DNA from: Clostridium sp. SCN 57-10
GTDB lineage: Bacteria > Bacillota > Clostridia > Oscillospirales > Butyricicoccaceae
DNA length: 15,951 nucleotides
Direction of reading: 5' to 3'
Assembly (NCBI GenBank): GCA_001725215.1
Contig: MEFT01000159.1
Span: 1-15,951 of the forward strand
Under the pieces are notes generated by a model that worked only from the letters and a program-made list of their open reading frames with translations, was not told the origin of the DNA and made no database searches. Position 1 is the stretch's first letter. Each line of letters begins with the position of its first letter. Position numbers and translations under genes: made by a program. Below are positions 1 to 7,833 of this stretch, one piece after another.

Positions 1-1664
1 TAGCTCGCGTCGTAAAGTCCGTCCTGGGAGTAAGGGTCAAGCGCGAGGGTTTCGGGAGTCAGAAATTCCTTTGGCACGCTGCCGCGCGCATTCTGTGTCA
101 GGTAAAGCTGGGCGTTTTTACTGTCGAGCGCGGCGACGGCACGCAGCGCCGGTAATGGCGAAGCGTCGCTTTTCTGCGGAAGCACCCGAACAAAGACATT
201 GTATGAAAGCTCGTCTTGTGTGATGAGGAAGGAACTCTTTAAATAATAAGTGAAGCTGATGGCAGCTAGTAAAAGAACCAGCGAGGTGACAAGAGAAACA
301 ATGGTCACCCGATAGCGCTTGCGATAACGCTTGAGGTTTTTAAGGGCTATTTCGCCCTCTACACCGAACAGGCGGCGGAAGAGGGGAGAGGTCTTCACGT
401 CCTTGCCGCGCAGCTTGATATCCTCACTGCGGCGTATGGCCTGCATCGGTGTAATGCGCGAAGCGCGGCGTGCGGGCAGCCATGCAGACAGGAAAATGGT
501 AATGAGCGAGAGCAGTGCGGCGGCAACGAGCGCAAGGGGAAGAACCTTGAGGCGCAGGGGGGCATCCAGCCCGAAGGATTCTACCATCATGGGGCTGACG
601 ATGCGGAAGGTGATGGCGATGCCAAGCAGCCCGCCGATGATGCCGAGCGGAATAGAGATCAGCGAGATCACGCCCGCCTCGGTCAGCACAGAGCCGCGGT
701 TCTGGCGACCGGTCGCACCGATGCTTGACAGCATGCCGAATTGCGACGAGCGCTCGGAGAGGGAAATGGCAAACGAGTTATAAATCAGCGAGATCGAGCC
801 AATCATGATGATCGCGACGAGTATCGCCGACATGACAAGCATGGTGCTCGTCAGACCGTCGTCGTAGGCAACGCCCTTGTAGATGAGCAGCGAGGAATGG
901 AAGCCGCCGCTCAACTGTGTCTCTTCAAAAATCGGATTGTAACGGTCGTAAATTGCTCGGGTGGGATTGCTTTCCGTGACGAAAAGACGCGTGTCGTCGT
1001 CGGGGACAAGCGTTGCGGGGTCAAGCAGTGTTATGACGGGGATGGTGTCCCACGAGGCAATCAGCGGCCGCATGTCGGCAAAGCCAACAATGATATAATC
1101 CTGTGGTTCACCGGGCGTGAAGACGGCTTCACTTGCGGAATAGGTGTCATAGGGAAGATCAAAAGTCTCTCCCTCGGCTGTAACCGTCAGCACGCCATTT
1201 TGCAGCGTCAGCGTGTCGCCGATGGCAATGGGCGCGGGGGCATTGTCAAAATAAGAGTTGGATAAGGCGATTTCATGGCTGTTTTGGGGCAGACGGCCTT
1301 GCGTCAACTTAACCTGAAGAGGCTCAAACGCCGCTTCCTCAAGCGAGAGCAACGCAAGGCGCTGAAAGCCGCTTGCGATTTGGGAGGGGATGGTAAAGCC
1401 TTCAAAGCGAAGAAAATAGGCGGAGGCAACGCCTTCGTTAAGCGCAATACGGTCACGCAGAGCGGGGTCTGCTTTGTCAATGCGCACATGCCAGTTGCCG
1501 TCTGTTGCGATTTCCGAGCGGTAAAAAAGATCTTGGAACGAGCCCGTAAACGTAGAAACGGCGGTAATCATCGCAACCGAGATGATAACACCGAGAATGG
1601 TGATCAGCGTGCGCCGCTTGTTAAGACGCATCTGGCGCACGGTAAGGGAAGACATGACGTTCAT
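1..1664 (-). CDS. FtsX/MacB-type ABC transporter permease, 3' end beyond the window
   Basis: This is the membrane subunit of the ABC transporter whose ATPase is encoded just upstream. Reading from the ATG at 1664 gives 554 open codons to the window edge. A first membrane helix lies at about residues 18-38, followed by a large extracytoplasmic region of about 230 residues. Three helices follow, at about 270-295, 329-353 and 374-395, which is the MacB/FtsX arrangement. A second unit begins with a helix at about 453-476 and a new extracytoplasmic stretch that is still open at the edge, so the full protein probably has two FtsX modules. The cytoplasmic loop SLSERSSQFGMLSSIGAT is typical of FtsX permeases. 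The start overlaps the ATPase stop as ATGA, implying translational coupling. Likely role, by context: removal or sensing of peptide antibiotics, or lipoprotein/peptide export. The substrate cannot be read from the sequence. Confidence 0.9.
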   Translation of the reverse strand, partial: MNVMSSLTVRQMRLNKRRTLITILGVIISVAMITAVSTFTGSFQDLFYRSEIATDGNWHVRIDKADPALRDRIALNEGVASAYFLRFEGFTIPSQIASGFQRLALLSLEEAAFEPLQVKLTQGRLPQNSHEIALSNSYFDNAPAPIAIGDTLTLQNGVLTVTAEGETFDLPYDTYSASEAVFTPGEPQDYIIVGFADMRPLIASWDTIPVITLLDPATLVPDDDTRLFVTESNPTRAIYDRYNPIFEETQLSGGFHSSLLIYKGVAYDDGLTSTMLVMSAILVAIIMIGSISLIYNSFAISLSERSSQFGMLSSIGATGRQNRGSVLTEAGVISLISIPLGIIGGLLGIAITFRIVSPMMVESFGLDAPLRLKVLPLALVAAALLSLITIFLSAWLPARRASRITPMQAIRRSEDIKLRGKDVKTSPLFRRLFGVEGEIALKNLKRYRKRYRVTIVSLVTSLVLLLAAISFTYYLKSSFLITQDELSYNVFVRVLPQKSDASPLPALRAVAALDSKNAQLYLTQNARGSVPKEFLTPETLALDPYSQDGLYDAS

Positions 1665-2344
1665 CGGCTGTTCACCTGATCATATGTGATGCGGCCGTCT
1701 TCCAGCGCGATGACGCGCCCCGCCTGGTGTGCGATGTTCTCATCATGTGTAATGATGATGATAGTCTGCCCATATTGGCGGTTTGAAAGCTTGAGCAGCT
1801 CAACGATGTCCTGGCTGGCACGACTGTCGAGGTTGCCCGTCGGCTCGTCGGCAAGCAAAAGGGCGGGAGAATTGACGAGCGCGCGGCCGATCGAAACACG
1901 CTGCTGCTGTCCGCCCGAAAGCTGGTTAGGCAGATGCGTTTCGCGTTTTTCCAGCCCCAGCAGGCCCATCAGCTCGCGTACGCGCGCCTTGTCGGGTTTG
2001 CGGCCGTCAAGCAGCTGAGGCAATGCAATATTTTCATGCACGTTAAGAACGGGGATCAGGTTATAGAACTGATAGATCAGCCCCACCTGCCGGCGGCGGA
2101 AAATGGCAAGCTGCTCGGCATTTTTGGCGAACACGTCCTGTCCGTCTACATAAACCTTGCCGCTCGTCGGTGTATCGACCGCCCCCAGAATGTGCAAAAG
2201 CGTCGATTTGCCCGAGCCGGAAGGCCCGATGATGGCAACAAACTCACCCTTCTGCACGGAGAACGACACACGGTCTAGCGCCGTGACCTGTCCGTCGCCG
2301 CTCCCGTAAAGCTTAGACAGCGCTTCTACTTTTAAAAGTTCCAT
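1661..2344 (-). CDS. ABC transporter ATP-binding protein, MacB/LolD/BceA type
   Basis: This 227-residue nucleotide-binding subunit hydrolyses ATP for the downstream permease. All motifs are intact: Walker A GPSGSGKST at 40-48, Q-loop Gln92, signature LSGGQ at 142-146, Walker B LLLADE at 162-167, D-loop NLDS at 171-174 and switch His200. The length and the ADEPTGNLDS wording are those of the MacB/LolD/BceA family that pairs with FtsX permeases. A GAGGTG ribosome binding site at 2350-2355 sits 5 nt before the ATG, which supports this start. The gene follows the sensor kinase after a 90-nt gap that holds a palindrome and a probable promoter of its own. It overlaps the permease start by 4 nt. Confidence 0.95.
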   Translation of the reverse strand: MELLKVEALSKLYGSGDGQVTALDRVSFSVQKGEFVAIIGPSGSGKSTLLHILGAVDTPTSGKVYVDGQDVFAKNAEQLAIFRRRQVGLIYQFYNLIPVLNVHENIALPQLLDGRKPDKARVRELMGLLGLEKRETHLPNQLSGGQQQRVSIGRALVNSPALLLADEPTGNLDSRASQDIVELLKLSNRQYGQTIIIITHDENIAHQAGRVIALEDGRITYDQVNSR

Positions 2345-2375
2345 ATTTACACCTCAAATTCTTTCATTGCTTTTC

Positions 2376-2404
2376 AGCATACACGCCGGAGGTGACGGCG
2401 CGGT
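2376..2404 (-). promoter_or_regulatory. Probable activator-dependent promoter of the ABC transporter genes
   Basis: On the minus strand a -10-like TATGCT (2376-2381) precedes the ATPase ATG by about 30 nt. At the proper 17-nt spacing the -35 hexamer (2399-2404, ACCGCG) is very poor. The palindrome at 2407-2438 abuts this missing -35, the geometry expected where a bound response regulator recruits RNA polymerase. This is inference from spacing only. Confidence 0.4.
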
Positions 2405-2406
2405 GA

Positions 2407-2438
2407 CTGACATATGACAATTCTGTCATATTTGTCAG
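2407..2438. promoter_or_regulatory. Imperfect palindrome with TGACA-N4-TGTCA core, candidate response-regulator operator
   Basis: The left arm CTGACATATGACA (2407-2419) is complementary to the right arm TGTCATATTTGTCAG (2424-2438) over 13 pairs with a 2-nt bulge, around the spacer ATTC. The inner core is TGACA-ATTC-TGTCA, and an outer TGACA/TGTCA pair repeats the same half-site. Read as RNA on the minus strand, the stem is followed by TCACC and not by a U-run, so a terminator is unlikely. From memory, the core resembles the inverted repeat recognised by BceR-type regulators (TNACA-N4-TGTNA). It overlaps the last codon of the kinase gene. Confidence 0.55.
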
Positions 2439-3442
2439 ATTACGGCTTTAAAGAAACGCAAAACAAAAACTGCGCCTCCGTCCGGATGATTTGCCGCCCA
2501 TACCGTTCCGTTCTGCACGCGTATAATCGTATTGGTCAGCGCAAGGCCGATGCCGACCGAGGCAGAGCTTTCTGTTTTGCCGCGGTAAAAGCGTTTAAAA
2601 ATATGGGGCAGATCGTCGGGAGAAATGCCGTTTCCATTGTCGCGAATGGTCAGAGTGACACAAACGGCGCTTTCGGTGCAGCTTGCGTCTATGCGGCCGC
2701 CCTCCTGCGTATGCTCCACGCAGTTTTTCAAAATGTTGCCGATCGCCTCAACCGTCCACGACGGATCGCACACAAGCTGAATGTCGGTCGGCTCGGGACA
2801 GAAGTGGATGTCGCGCAGCTCGAGCAGGATGGCAAGGGGCTGAGCGGCGCGCCGCAGCAGGTCGGAGACAGAGACCAGCTCAGGGCGAAAAACCACGGCT
2901 TTTGCGTCGAGGCGGGACAGCTTCAGCAGCGCCGATACCTGCCACTCCATACGGCTGAGCAGCGTGCTCAGCTCGCGCGAAAGCGCGAAGCGGCGTTCTT
3001 CGGTCAGCGTGGGCTGGCGCAGCAGCGTGGCCACAAGGTTCATGGCCGTGAGCGGCGTTTTAAGCTGATGCGAAATGTCGGAAAGAGAGTCTGACAAAAA
3101 AACTTTGTCGGCGCGCAGCGCCTCGGCCTGCTGCCGCAGCGCGAGCGTCATTTTGGAGATCTCGCTGCGCAAAACGGCAAGCTCACCCTCGGTGCTGTCG
3201 TCTATTACACAGTCGGCGCCGTGCATGGCGCTGTCAATACGGGCGCTCAGCGCCGCGATATCGCGGTAGCGGCGCGCGGTGTCACGCAGCATAAGCGCGC
3301 AGACGGCTACGCACGATACGGCCGCCGCAACGGCTGCCGCGGGCGACCACAGCCACGCGACGCATATGAGTAAAATCGCCGCAGCCGCGACGGTACGCAG
3401 CAGGCGGCGTATTTCGGGATTGCGGAAAAAGCCCATCATCAT
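2435..3442 (-). CDS. Sensor histidine kinase with two membrane helices and no sensor loop
   Basis: This 335-residue sensor kinase autophosphorylates and passes phosphate to the regulator encoded just upstream. Two hydrophobic helices (about 12-31 and 34-52) are joined by only a few residues, so there is no extracytoplasmic sensing domain. This is the layout of intramembrane-sensing kinases such as BceS, which are told what to do by their partner ABC transporter. The H-box has the phospho-accepting His125 (DISHQLKTPLTAM). The N-box has Asn236 and Asn240, the G1 box is DNGNG at 268-272, the F-box is FKRFYRG at 282-288 and the G2 box is GIGLAL at 297-302, so the catalytic domain is complete. The ATG overlaps the regulator stop as ATGA. 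Three consecutive ATG codons leave the exact start open by one or two residues. Confidence 0.93.
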   Translation of the reverse strand: MMMGFFRNPEIRRLLRTVAAAAILLICVAWLWSPAAAVAAAVSCVAVCALMLRDTARRYRDIAALSARIDSAMHGADCVIDDSTEGELAVLRSEISKMTLALRQQAEALRADKVFLSDSLSDISHQLKTPLTAMNLVATLLRQPTLTEERRFALSRELSTLLSRMEWQVSALLKLSRLDAKAVVFRPELVSVSDLLRRAAQPLAILLELRDIHFCPEPTDIQLVCDPSWTVEAIGNILKNCVEHTQEGGRIDASCTESAVCVTLTIRDNGNGISPDDLPHIFKRFYRGKTESSASVGIGLALTNTIIRVQNGTVWAANHPDGGAVFVLRFFKAVI

Positions 3443-4116
3443 TGCCCTGCCTTATAGCCCAGCCCGCGCACCGTATGAATGATGGCGGGATCTTTTGGGT
3501 CGTCTTCAATCTTTTCGCGCAGACGCTTGATATATACGGTCAGCGTATTGTCGTTGACAAAATCGCCTGCGATGTCCCAAATGCCTTCGAGCAGGCGATC
3601 TCGCGTCAGCACGATCCCGCGGTTGCTGAAAAAGAGCAGCAGAATGCGGTATTCAAGCGCCGACAGAAAGATTTCGCGCCCGCCTTTGGTGACGACGCCG
3701 CGCGAAGGGTCGAGCCGGACGTCGCCGCACTCAAATACAGGCTGTGCATACCCGCGCCGCCGCAGTGCCGCGCGGATGCGCGACAACAGCTCCTGTGGGC
3801 GAAACGGCTTGGTGATATAGTCGTCCGCGCCCAGCTCAAACGCCGTGACGGCGGCGGCTTCGTCATCGGTAGCCGTCAGAAAAAAGACGGGCATGCTTCC
3901 GCTGCGCCGCGCCGCGGCGCACACGGTGTAGCCGCTGCCGTCGGGCAGAGAGAGGTCGAGCAGCAGCAAGTCAAAGTTATCGTCGGTAAGTGCTGCCAGC
4001 GCTTCACGCTGCGTGGTAGCGGATACGACGGAAAAACCCTCCTGCTCGAGCAGAGCGGCAAGGTTGCGGATGATACTGGTATCGTCTTCAACCAAAAGGA
4101 TATGCGCAGTAGACAT
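3439..4116 (-). CDS. OmpR/PhoB-family response regulator
   Basis: This DNA-binding regulator of 225 residues is the partner of the overlapping histidine kinase. The receiver domain has the acidic triad Glu10-Asp11-Asp12, phospho-accepting Asp54 (LLLLDLSLPDG), Thr81 and Lys103 (TKPF). The C-terminal winged helix spans about residues 126-225, ends in HTVRGLGYKAGQ and contains the typical NTLTVYIKRLREKI recognition segment. The start is placed at the ATG at 4116 because a GGAGG lies 5 nt before it. A GTG at 4128 is also in frame but overlaps that ribosome binding site. No convincing terminator separates it from hom upstream, so some readthrough from hom is possible. Its likely target is the palindrome before the ABC genes. 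Confidence 0.94.
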   Translation of the reverse strand: MSTAHILLVEDDTSIIRNLAALLEQEGFSVVSATTQREALAALTDDNFDLLLLDLSLPDGSGYTVCAAARRSGSMPVFFLTATDDEAAAVTAFELGADDYITKPFRPQELLSRIRAALRRRGYAQPVFECGDVRLDPSRGVVTKGGREIFLSALEYRILLLFFSNRGIVLTRDRLLEGIWDIAGDFVNDNTLTVYIKRLREKIEDDPKDPAIIHTVRGLGYKAGQ

Positions 4117-4179
4117 GGCAGCCTCCACAGTCGTTCTCTGTGATTATGATATACGATTTGGTTAAAAAATGCAAATACT

Positions 4180-5391
4180 TCACGCTTTGCGCCAGGAATC
4201 GGCCTCTTCGGCGATGCGCAGTAGCGCGCAGCCGTGCAGCAGACGCGCGGCTTCCTCATGGGAAAGCGGATCGGTAAGGACGGCGGCGTCGGGGCAGCCG
4301 TGCGCCGTGATCAGCCGCCAACCGTGTGTCGAGGCAAGGCGCGCGGCCTGCTCGTAAGAGCATCGCGCAAATCGGCGGAAACGCACGCTTTCCCAAGGCG
4401 CGGGGGCATCGGCCGGCGCTTCCGACCACGCGGGCACCTCAAAGGCGGGAAGGGGCAGACAGCACGCAAGAATGTCGCTCCAGACGGCGCTCGCTGTGGC
4501 ACGCTTTCCCGCACCTTGCCCGACGAAGGCGAGGGGGCCGACGTTGCTCATGTCGCACAGCAGCGCGTTGTATGCGCCGCCGAGCGAGGCAAGCAGCGCG
4601 CTTTGCGGGAGCAGACGTGGTGCGACAAGCGTCTCAAATGTGCCTGTTTCACGCATAGCGGCGCTTACGACAAGCTTGATGACAAAGCCGCCCGCCTCGG
4701 CAAGCAGCACGTCATATGCGGTGACATGTGTAATGCCCTCGCAGCGCACAGAAGAGGGAGACACATGCCTGCCCCATGCGAGCGAGCAGAGAATGCATAA
4801 TTTGCGGCACGCATCGTGTCCTTCCACATCGGCCGTGGGGTCGGCCTCGGCATAGCCGAGAGCCTGCGCCCGCTGCAGCGCCGCCGAGAACGAAAGCCCC
4901 TGTGCGTGCATGGCAGATAAAATATAGTTGGTCGTTCCGTTGAGCACGCCGCGCAGAGACAAAAGCCGGTTTGCCGCAAGATTCTGCCGCATGGGGCGCA
5001 GAAGCGGGATGCCTCCGCCGACGCTTGCCTCAAACAGAAGCCGCACGCCGTTTTGCTTTGCGAGCGCAAGCAGCTCGCCTCCCTTTTCGGCAATCAGCTC
5101 CTTATTCGCGGTGACGACGTTCTTGCCGGCACACAGTGCGCGGCGCACATAGTCATAGGCGGGGGAAAGCCCGCCCATGACCTCCACGACGATTGAAATG
5201 TCCGCGTCCCCTTCGATGACGGAAAAATCGGATACAAAACGTGCGTCTCCCTCGCGCGGGCGGCGCGTCAAAATGGATTTAACGGCAAGTGCGTCGCCCG
5301 CGGCCTGCGCGAGACGCGCGCCCTCCTCCTCTAAAATTTCGGTAACGCCGGTTCCAACGACGCCGTGTCCGAGCAAAGCGATGTATTTCAT
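4180..5391 (-). CDS. hom: Homoserine dehydrogenase
   Basis: This 403-residue enzyme reduces aspartate semialdehyde to homoserine with NAD(P)H, the branch point to threonine and methionine. The Rossmann loop GHGVVG is at 8-13. ANKELI holds Lys97, the counterpart of the family's nucleotide-site lysine. NGTTNYIL is at 151-158. The substrate/catalytic block EADPTADVEGHDACRK (182-197) keeps Glu182, Asp188, Asp193 and Lys197 in the spacing known from yeast homoserine dehydrogenase. The closing GQGAGKRATASAVWSDIL is also typical. The last 85 or so residues are alanine-rich and do not show a clear ACT domain, although the length matches enzymes that carry one. A GGAGG lies 4 nt before the ATG. The gene has its own strong promoter. 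Neighbouring genes are not part of threonine synthesis. Confidence 0.94.
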   Translation of the reverse strand: MKYIALLGHGVVGTGVTEILEEEGARLAQAAGDALAVKSILTRRPREGDARFVSDFSVIEGDADISIVVEVMGGLSPAYDYVRRALCAGKNVVTANKELIAEKGGELLALAKQNGVRLLFEASVGGGIPLLRPMRQNLAANRLLSLRGVLNGTTNYILSAMHAQGLSFSAALQRAQALGYAEADPTADVEGHDACRKLCILCSLAWGRHVSPSSVRCEGITHVTAYDVLLAEAGGFVIKLVVSAAMRETGTFETLVAPRLLPQSALLASLGGAYNALLCDMSNVGPLAFVGQGAGKRATASAVWSDILACCLPLPAFEVPAWSEAPADAPAPWESVRFRRFARCSYEQAARLASTHGWRLITAHGCPDAAVLTDPLSHEEAARLLHGCALLRIAEEADSWRKA

Positions 5392-5447
5392 AATTCCTCC
5401 CGTAAAAAATGTCTAATAGGATAAAAATTCCGAATGAAATTACACGC

Positions 5448-5476
5448 AGTATAGCATGGAGTGCCGCAAGCGTCAA
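5448..5476 (-). promoter_or_regulatory. Sigma-A promoter of hom with extended -10
   Basis: On the minus strand, TTGACG (5471-5476) is followed after exactly 17 nt by TATACT (5448-5453), which is preceded by TGC and so forms an extended -10. The predicted transcript starts near 5441 and leaves an untranslated leader of about 50 nt. The match is strong and nothing suggests a riboswitch in so short a leader. Confidence 0.8.
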
Positions 5477-5488
5477 GATAAGCTATAC

Positions 5489-5517
5489 TTGCGCAAAGCG
5501 ATGAAACACGGTATAAT
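5489..5517 (+). promoter_or_regulatory. Sigma-A promoter of the MATE-rlmA unit
   Basis: TTGCGC (5489-5494), a 17-nt spacer and a perfect TATAAT (5512-5517) lie 30 nt before the MATE start. Its -35 is only 12 nt from the -35 of the divergent hom promoter, so the two polymerases may compete for the site. Confidence 0.75.
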
Positions 5518-5546
5518 TACTTTTTGAGATGAGAAGCGGAGGATAT

Positions 5547-6953
5547 ATGTGGATGGGGAAATGGAAAAAATTTATTGGGGATAAAGCATTTTATAAAATG
5601 CTGATTGTCCTCGTCGTACCGATGATCGTGCAGCAAGGCATTACAAACTTTGTAAGCCTGCTTGACAATTTGATGGTGGGAAGCCTCGGCACAGAGCCGA
5701 TGAGCGGTGTTGCCATCGCAAACCAGCTTATTTTTGTATTTAACCTTGCCATTTTCGGCGTGCTCTCGGGCGGGTCGATTTTCGGCGCGCAGTTTTTTGG
5801 GATAGGCGACCACAAAGGCGTTCGGCATACCTTCCGCTTCAAGCTGATATGCGGCGTTTTTGTCACTGCCGTCGCGATTGTCGTACTTTCGCTGTATGGA
5901 GAAGGGCTGGTTGCGCTGTTTTTGAACAACGAGGCAAACGCCATGGTGGATACCTCCGCCACGCTTGAACACGCAAAGAGCTATCTGCGCGTTATCCTGT
6001 GGGGGCTGCCGCCCTTTATGGTCGTGCAGGTTTACAGCGGTACGCTGCGCGAGATGGGTAAAACCAAGGCGCCGATGATCGCAAGTATCATCGCGGTGTT
6101 TGTCAACCTGACGCTGAACTACATGCTTATTTTCGGCCATTTCGGATTTCCGCGCATGGGCGTTGCGGGCGCGGCGCTTGCAACGGTAATCGCGCGCTAT
6201 ATCGAAATGCTCTATGTTGCTGTTTACACGCATCGCAGTCATGAAGAGTTTCCGTTTGTGCAGGGCGTTTATAAAAGCATGCACGTGCCGGGCTGGCTCG
6301 TTAAACGTATTTTGATCACCGGCTTTCCGCTGTTTATGAACGAGATTTTATGGTCGGTCGGCTCGACGGCGGTCAGCCAGAACTATTCGACGCGGGGTCT
6401 TACCGTCGTCGCCGCGTCCAACATTTCATCCACTGTGTGGATGCTGTTCAGCGTCATCATGTTCTCCATGGGCTCCGCCGTGTCAATTCTCGTCGGGCAG
6501 CGCCTCGGCGCGGGCGACATAGAGGGCGCAAAGGATACAAACCGCAAATTGATCGCATTTTCCGTAGTACTTCATATTGGCGTGGGGCTGCTGATCATTG
6601 CAGCGGCGCCGCTCGTTCCGCTCCTTTACAAAACAGAGCCGGAGGTACGCAAGCTGGCGGCACAGTTTTTGATGGTTGCAGGCGCGTCGCTACCCATTCA
6701 TGCGTTTATCCACGCCGCATATTTTGCCATTCGTTCGGGCGGAAAGACGCTTATTACATTCTTGTTTGACAGTGTTTATATGTGGTGCGTTCCCGTGGTG
6801 CTGTCGTTTGTGCTGTGCCGTTATACATCGCTCGGCATACTCGCCGTGTACGCCATTGTGCAGTTCTCCGATATGGTTAAGCTGTTCATCGGCGCGGCGA
6901 TGCTTAAATCGGGCTTTTGGGCGAACAACGTCATCAAGCACCACAACGGGTAA
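5547..6953 (+). CDS. MATE-family multidrug/Na+ efflux transporter
   Basis: This polytopic membrane protein of 468 residues has about 12 hydrophobic segments and belongs to the MATE (NorM/DinF-like) drug/cation antiporters. The two halves show the family's internal duplication: GAQFFGIGDHKGVRHTF in the first half mirrors VGQRLGAGDIEGAKDTNRKL in the second. The opening KMLIVLVVPMIVQQGITNF and DNLMVGSLGTEPMSGVAIANQ are classic MATE wording. The start is set at the ATG at 5547, with GGAGG at 5538-5542. An ATG at 5553, two codons later, is equally possible from the spacing, and the ATG at 5529 lies before the ribosome binding site and is rejected. The gene ends 5 nt before rlmA and shares its promoter. 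The substrate is unknown. Confidence 0.93.
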   Translation: MWMGKWKKFIGDKAFYKMLIVLVVPMIVQQGITNFVSLLDNLMVGSLGTEPMSGVAIANQLIFVFNLAIFGVLSGGSIFGAQFFGIGDHKGVRHTFRFKLICGVFVTAVAIVVLSLYGEGLVALFLNNEANAMVDTSATLEHAKSYLRVILWGLPPFMVVQVYSGTLREMGKTKAPMIASIIAVFVNLTLNYMLIFGHFGFPRMGVAGAALATVIARYIEMLYVAVYTHRSHEEFPFVQGVYKSMHVPGWLVKRILITGFPLFMNEILWSVGSTAVSQNYSTRGLTVVAASNISSTVWMLFSVIMFSMGSAVSILVGQRLGAGDIEGAKDTNRKLIAFSVVLHIGVGLLIIAAAPLVPLLYKTEPEVRKLAAQFLMVAGASLPIHAFIHAAYFAIRSGGKTLITFLFDSVYMWCVPVVLSFVLCRYTSLGILAVYAIVQFSDMVKLFIGAAMLKSGFWANNVIKHHNG

Positions 6954-6958
6954 GCGCC

Positions 6959-7792
6959 ATGAGCCTGTTTTGCTGTCCGTTGTGCGCACAGCCGCTTTCA
7001 CGCGGCACGCAGTCATATCGCTGCCCGCAGGGGCACAGCTTTGACCGCGCGGCTGCCGGCTATGCCCATTTGCTGCCCGCAAACCGCAAGCACGCAAAGC
7101 TGCCCGGCGACGACTGCGAAATGGTTGCGGCGCGTGCCGCCTTTCTGGCGGGCGGTTACTACGCGCCGCTGCGCGACGCGCTGTGCGCGCTTGCATGCGA
7201 GGCGCTCGGCGGCGTGCCTGCACCCGCGGTGCTCGACGCCGGATGCGGAGAGGGATACTACACGGAGGGTGTGCACAGCGCATTACAAAGCAAGGGCAGT
7301 AAGACGCGTATGGCGGGCATCGACCTGTCTAAATTCGCACTGCGCTTTGCCGCAAAGCGCCTGCCGGACGGCGAGTTCGCCGTGGCAAGCGTCTACGATC
7401 TGCCCATGCAGAGCGAAAGCGTCGACCTTGTGCTCAACGTGTTTTCACCGCTGGCCGAGCAGGAATTCGCCCGTGTGCTGCGTCCCGGAGGAACGTTTCT
7501 TTACGTTACGCCCGCGCCGCGCCATCTGTGGGGGCTCAAACGCGTGCTCTATGATACGCCGTATGAAAACGCGGCGCAGCCCGCATCCTACGCCTCGTTT
7601 GAGCGGCTGCGCACCGTGCGCGTCGCGCATGAGATCACGCTTACCTCGCAAGAGGAAATTGCCCGCCTGTTTGAGATGACGCCTTACCGTTTCCGTACGC
7701 CGCATGAAGGGCGCGCGCGTCTGGCGGCGCTTGACGCACTGACCACCGAAATCGAATTTGACGTGCATGTCTTCGCTGCGAAAAAACAATAA
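6959..7792 (+). CDS. rlmA: 23S rRNA (guanine-N1)-methyltransferase RlmA
   Basis: This 277-residue SAM-dependent enzyme methylates a guanine in helix 35 of 23S rRNA (G745 for the E. coli type, G748 for TlrB of Gram-positives). The N-terminal zinc finger has Cys6, Cys9, Cys22 and His26 in the same spacing as E. coli RlmA. It is followed by GYAHLLPANRKH and the shared block GDDCEMVAARAAFLAGGYY. The SAM site VLDAGCGEGYYTEGV is at 91-105. RVLRPGG and TPAPRHLWGLK complete the fold. I chose the ATG at 6959 because the zinc finger starts there; an in-frame TTG at 6917 would lie inside the MATE gene. The ribosome binding site is weak, which suggests coupling to MATE translation. The residue methylated cannot be decided from the sequence. 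Confidence 0.93.
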   Translation: MSLFCCPLCAQPLSRGTQSYRCPQGHSFDRAAAGYAHLLPANRKHAKLPGDDCEMVAARAAFLAGGYYAPLRDALCALACEALGGVPAPAVLDAGCGEGYYTEGVHSALQSKGSKTRMAGIDLSKFALRFAAKRLPDGEFAVASVYDLPMQSESVDLVLNVFSPLAEQEFARVLRPGGTFLYVTPAPRHLWGLKRVLYDTPYENAAQPASYASFERLRTVRVAHEITLTSQEEIARLFEMTPYRFRTPHEGRARLAALDALTTEIEFDVHVFAAKKQ

Positions 7793-7794
7793 AA

Positions 7795-7817
7795 TTCTGT
7801 GACGTTGTCACGGAATC
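7795..7817. repeat. 10-bp inverted repeat in the rlmA-trxA gap
   Basis: ATTCTGTGAC (7795-7804) and GTCACGGAAT (7808-7817) pair with one G-U wobble around a 3-nt spacer, only two bases after the rlmA stop. As RNA it would be a tight hairpin, but it is followed by CATCTTGCG and has no U-run. It could be a weak terminator or, as GTGAC-GTT-GTCAC, an operator for trxA. Confidence 0.5.
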
Positions 7818-7833
7818 ATCTTGCGATACAGGG

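Noticed and set aside
741..1679. Two plus-strand open frames (741-1265 and 1275-1679)
   Set aside because: They are shadows of the permease, which reads through continuously on the minus strand with FtsX features.
2407..2438. Terminator between the kinase and ATPase genes
   Set aside because: The stem is AT-rich, overlaps the kinase stop codon and is followed by TCACC without a U-run. An operator fits better.
2414..3094. 226-codon open frame on the plus strand
   Set aside because: Antisense of the histidine kinase, whose catalytic boxes are all intact on the minus strand.
3442..4143. 233-codon plus-strand open frame
   Set aside because: Antisense of the response regulator; no domain is recognisable.
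5517..6284. 255-codon open frame on the minus strand
   Set aside because: It lies entirely opposite the MATE gene, has a basic, His-rich composition typical of antisense translation, and has no ribosome binding site or known motif.
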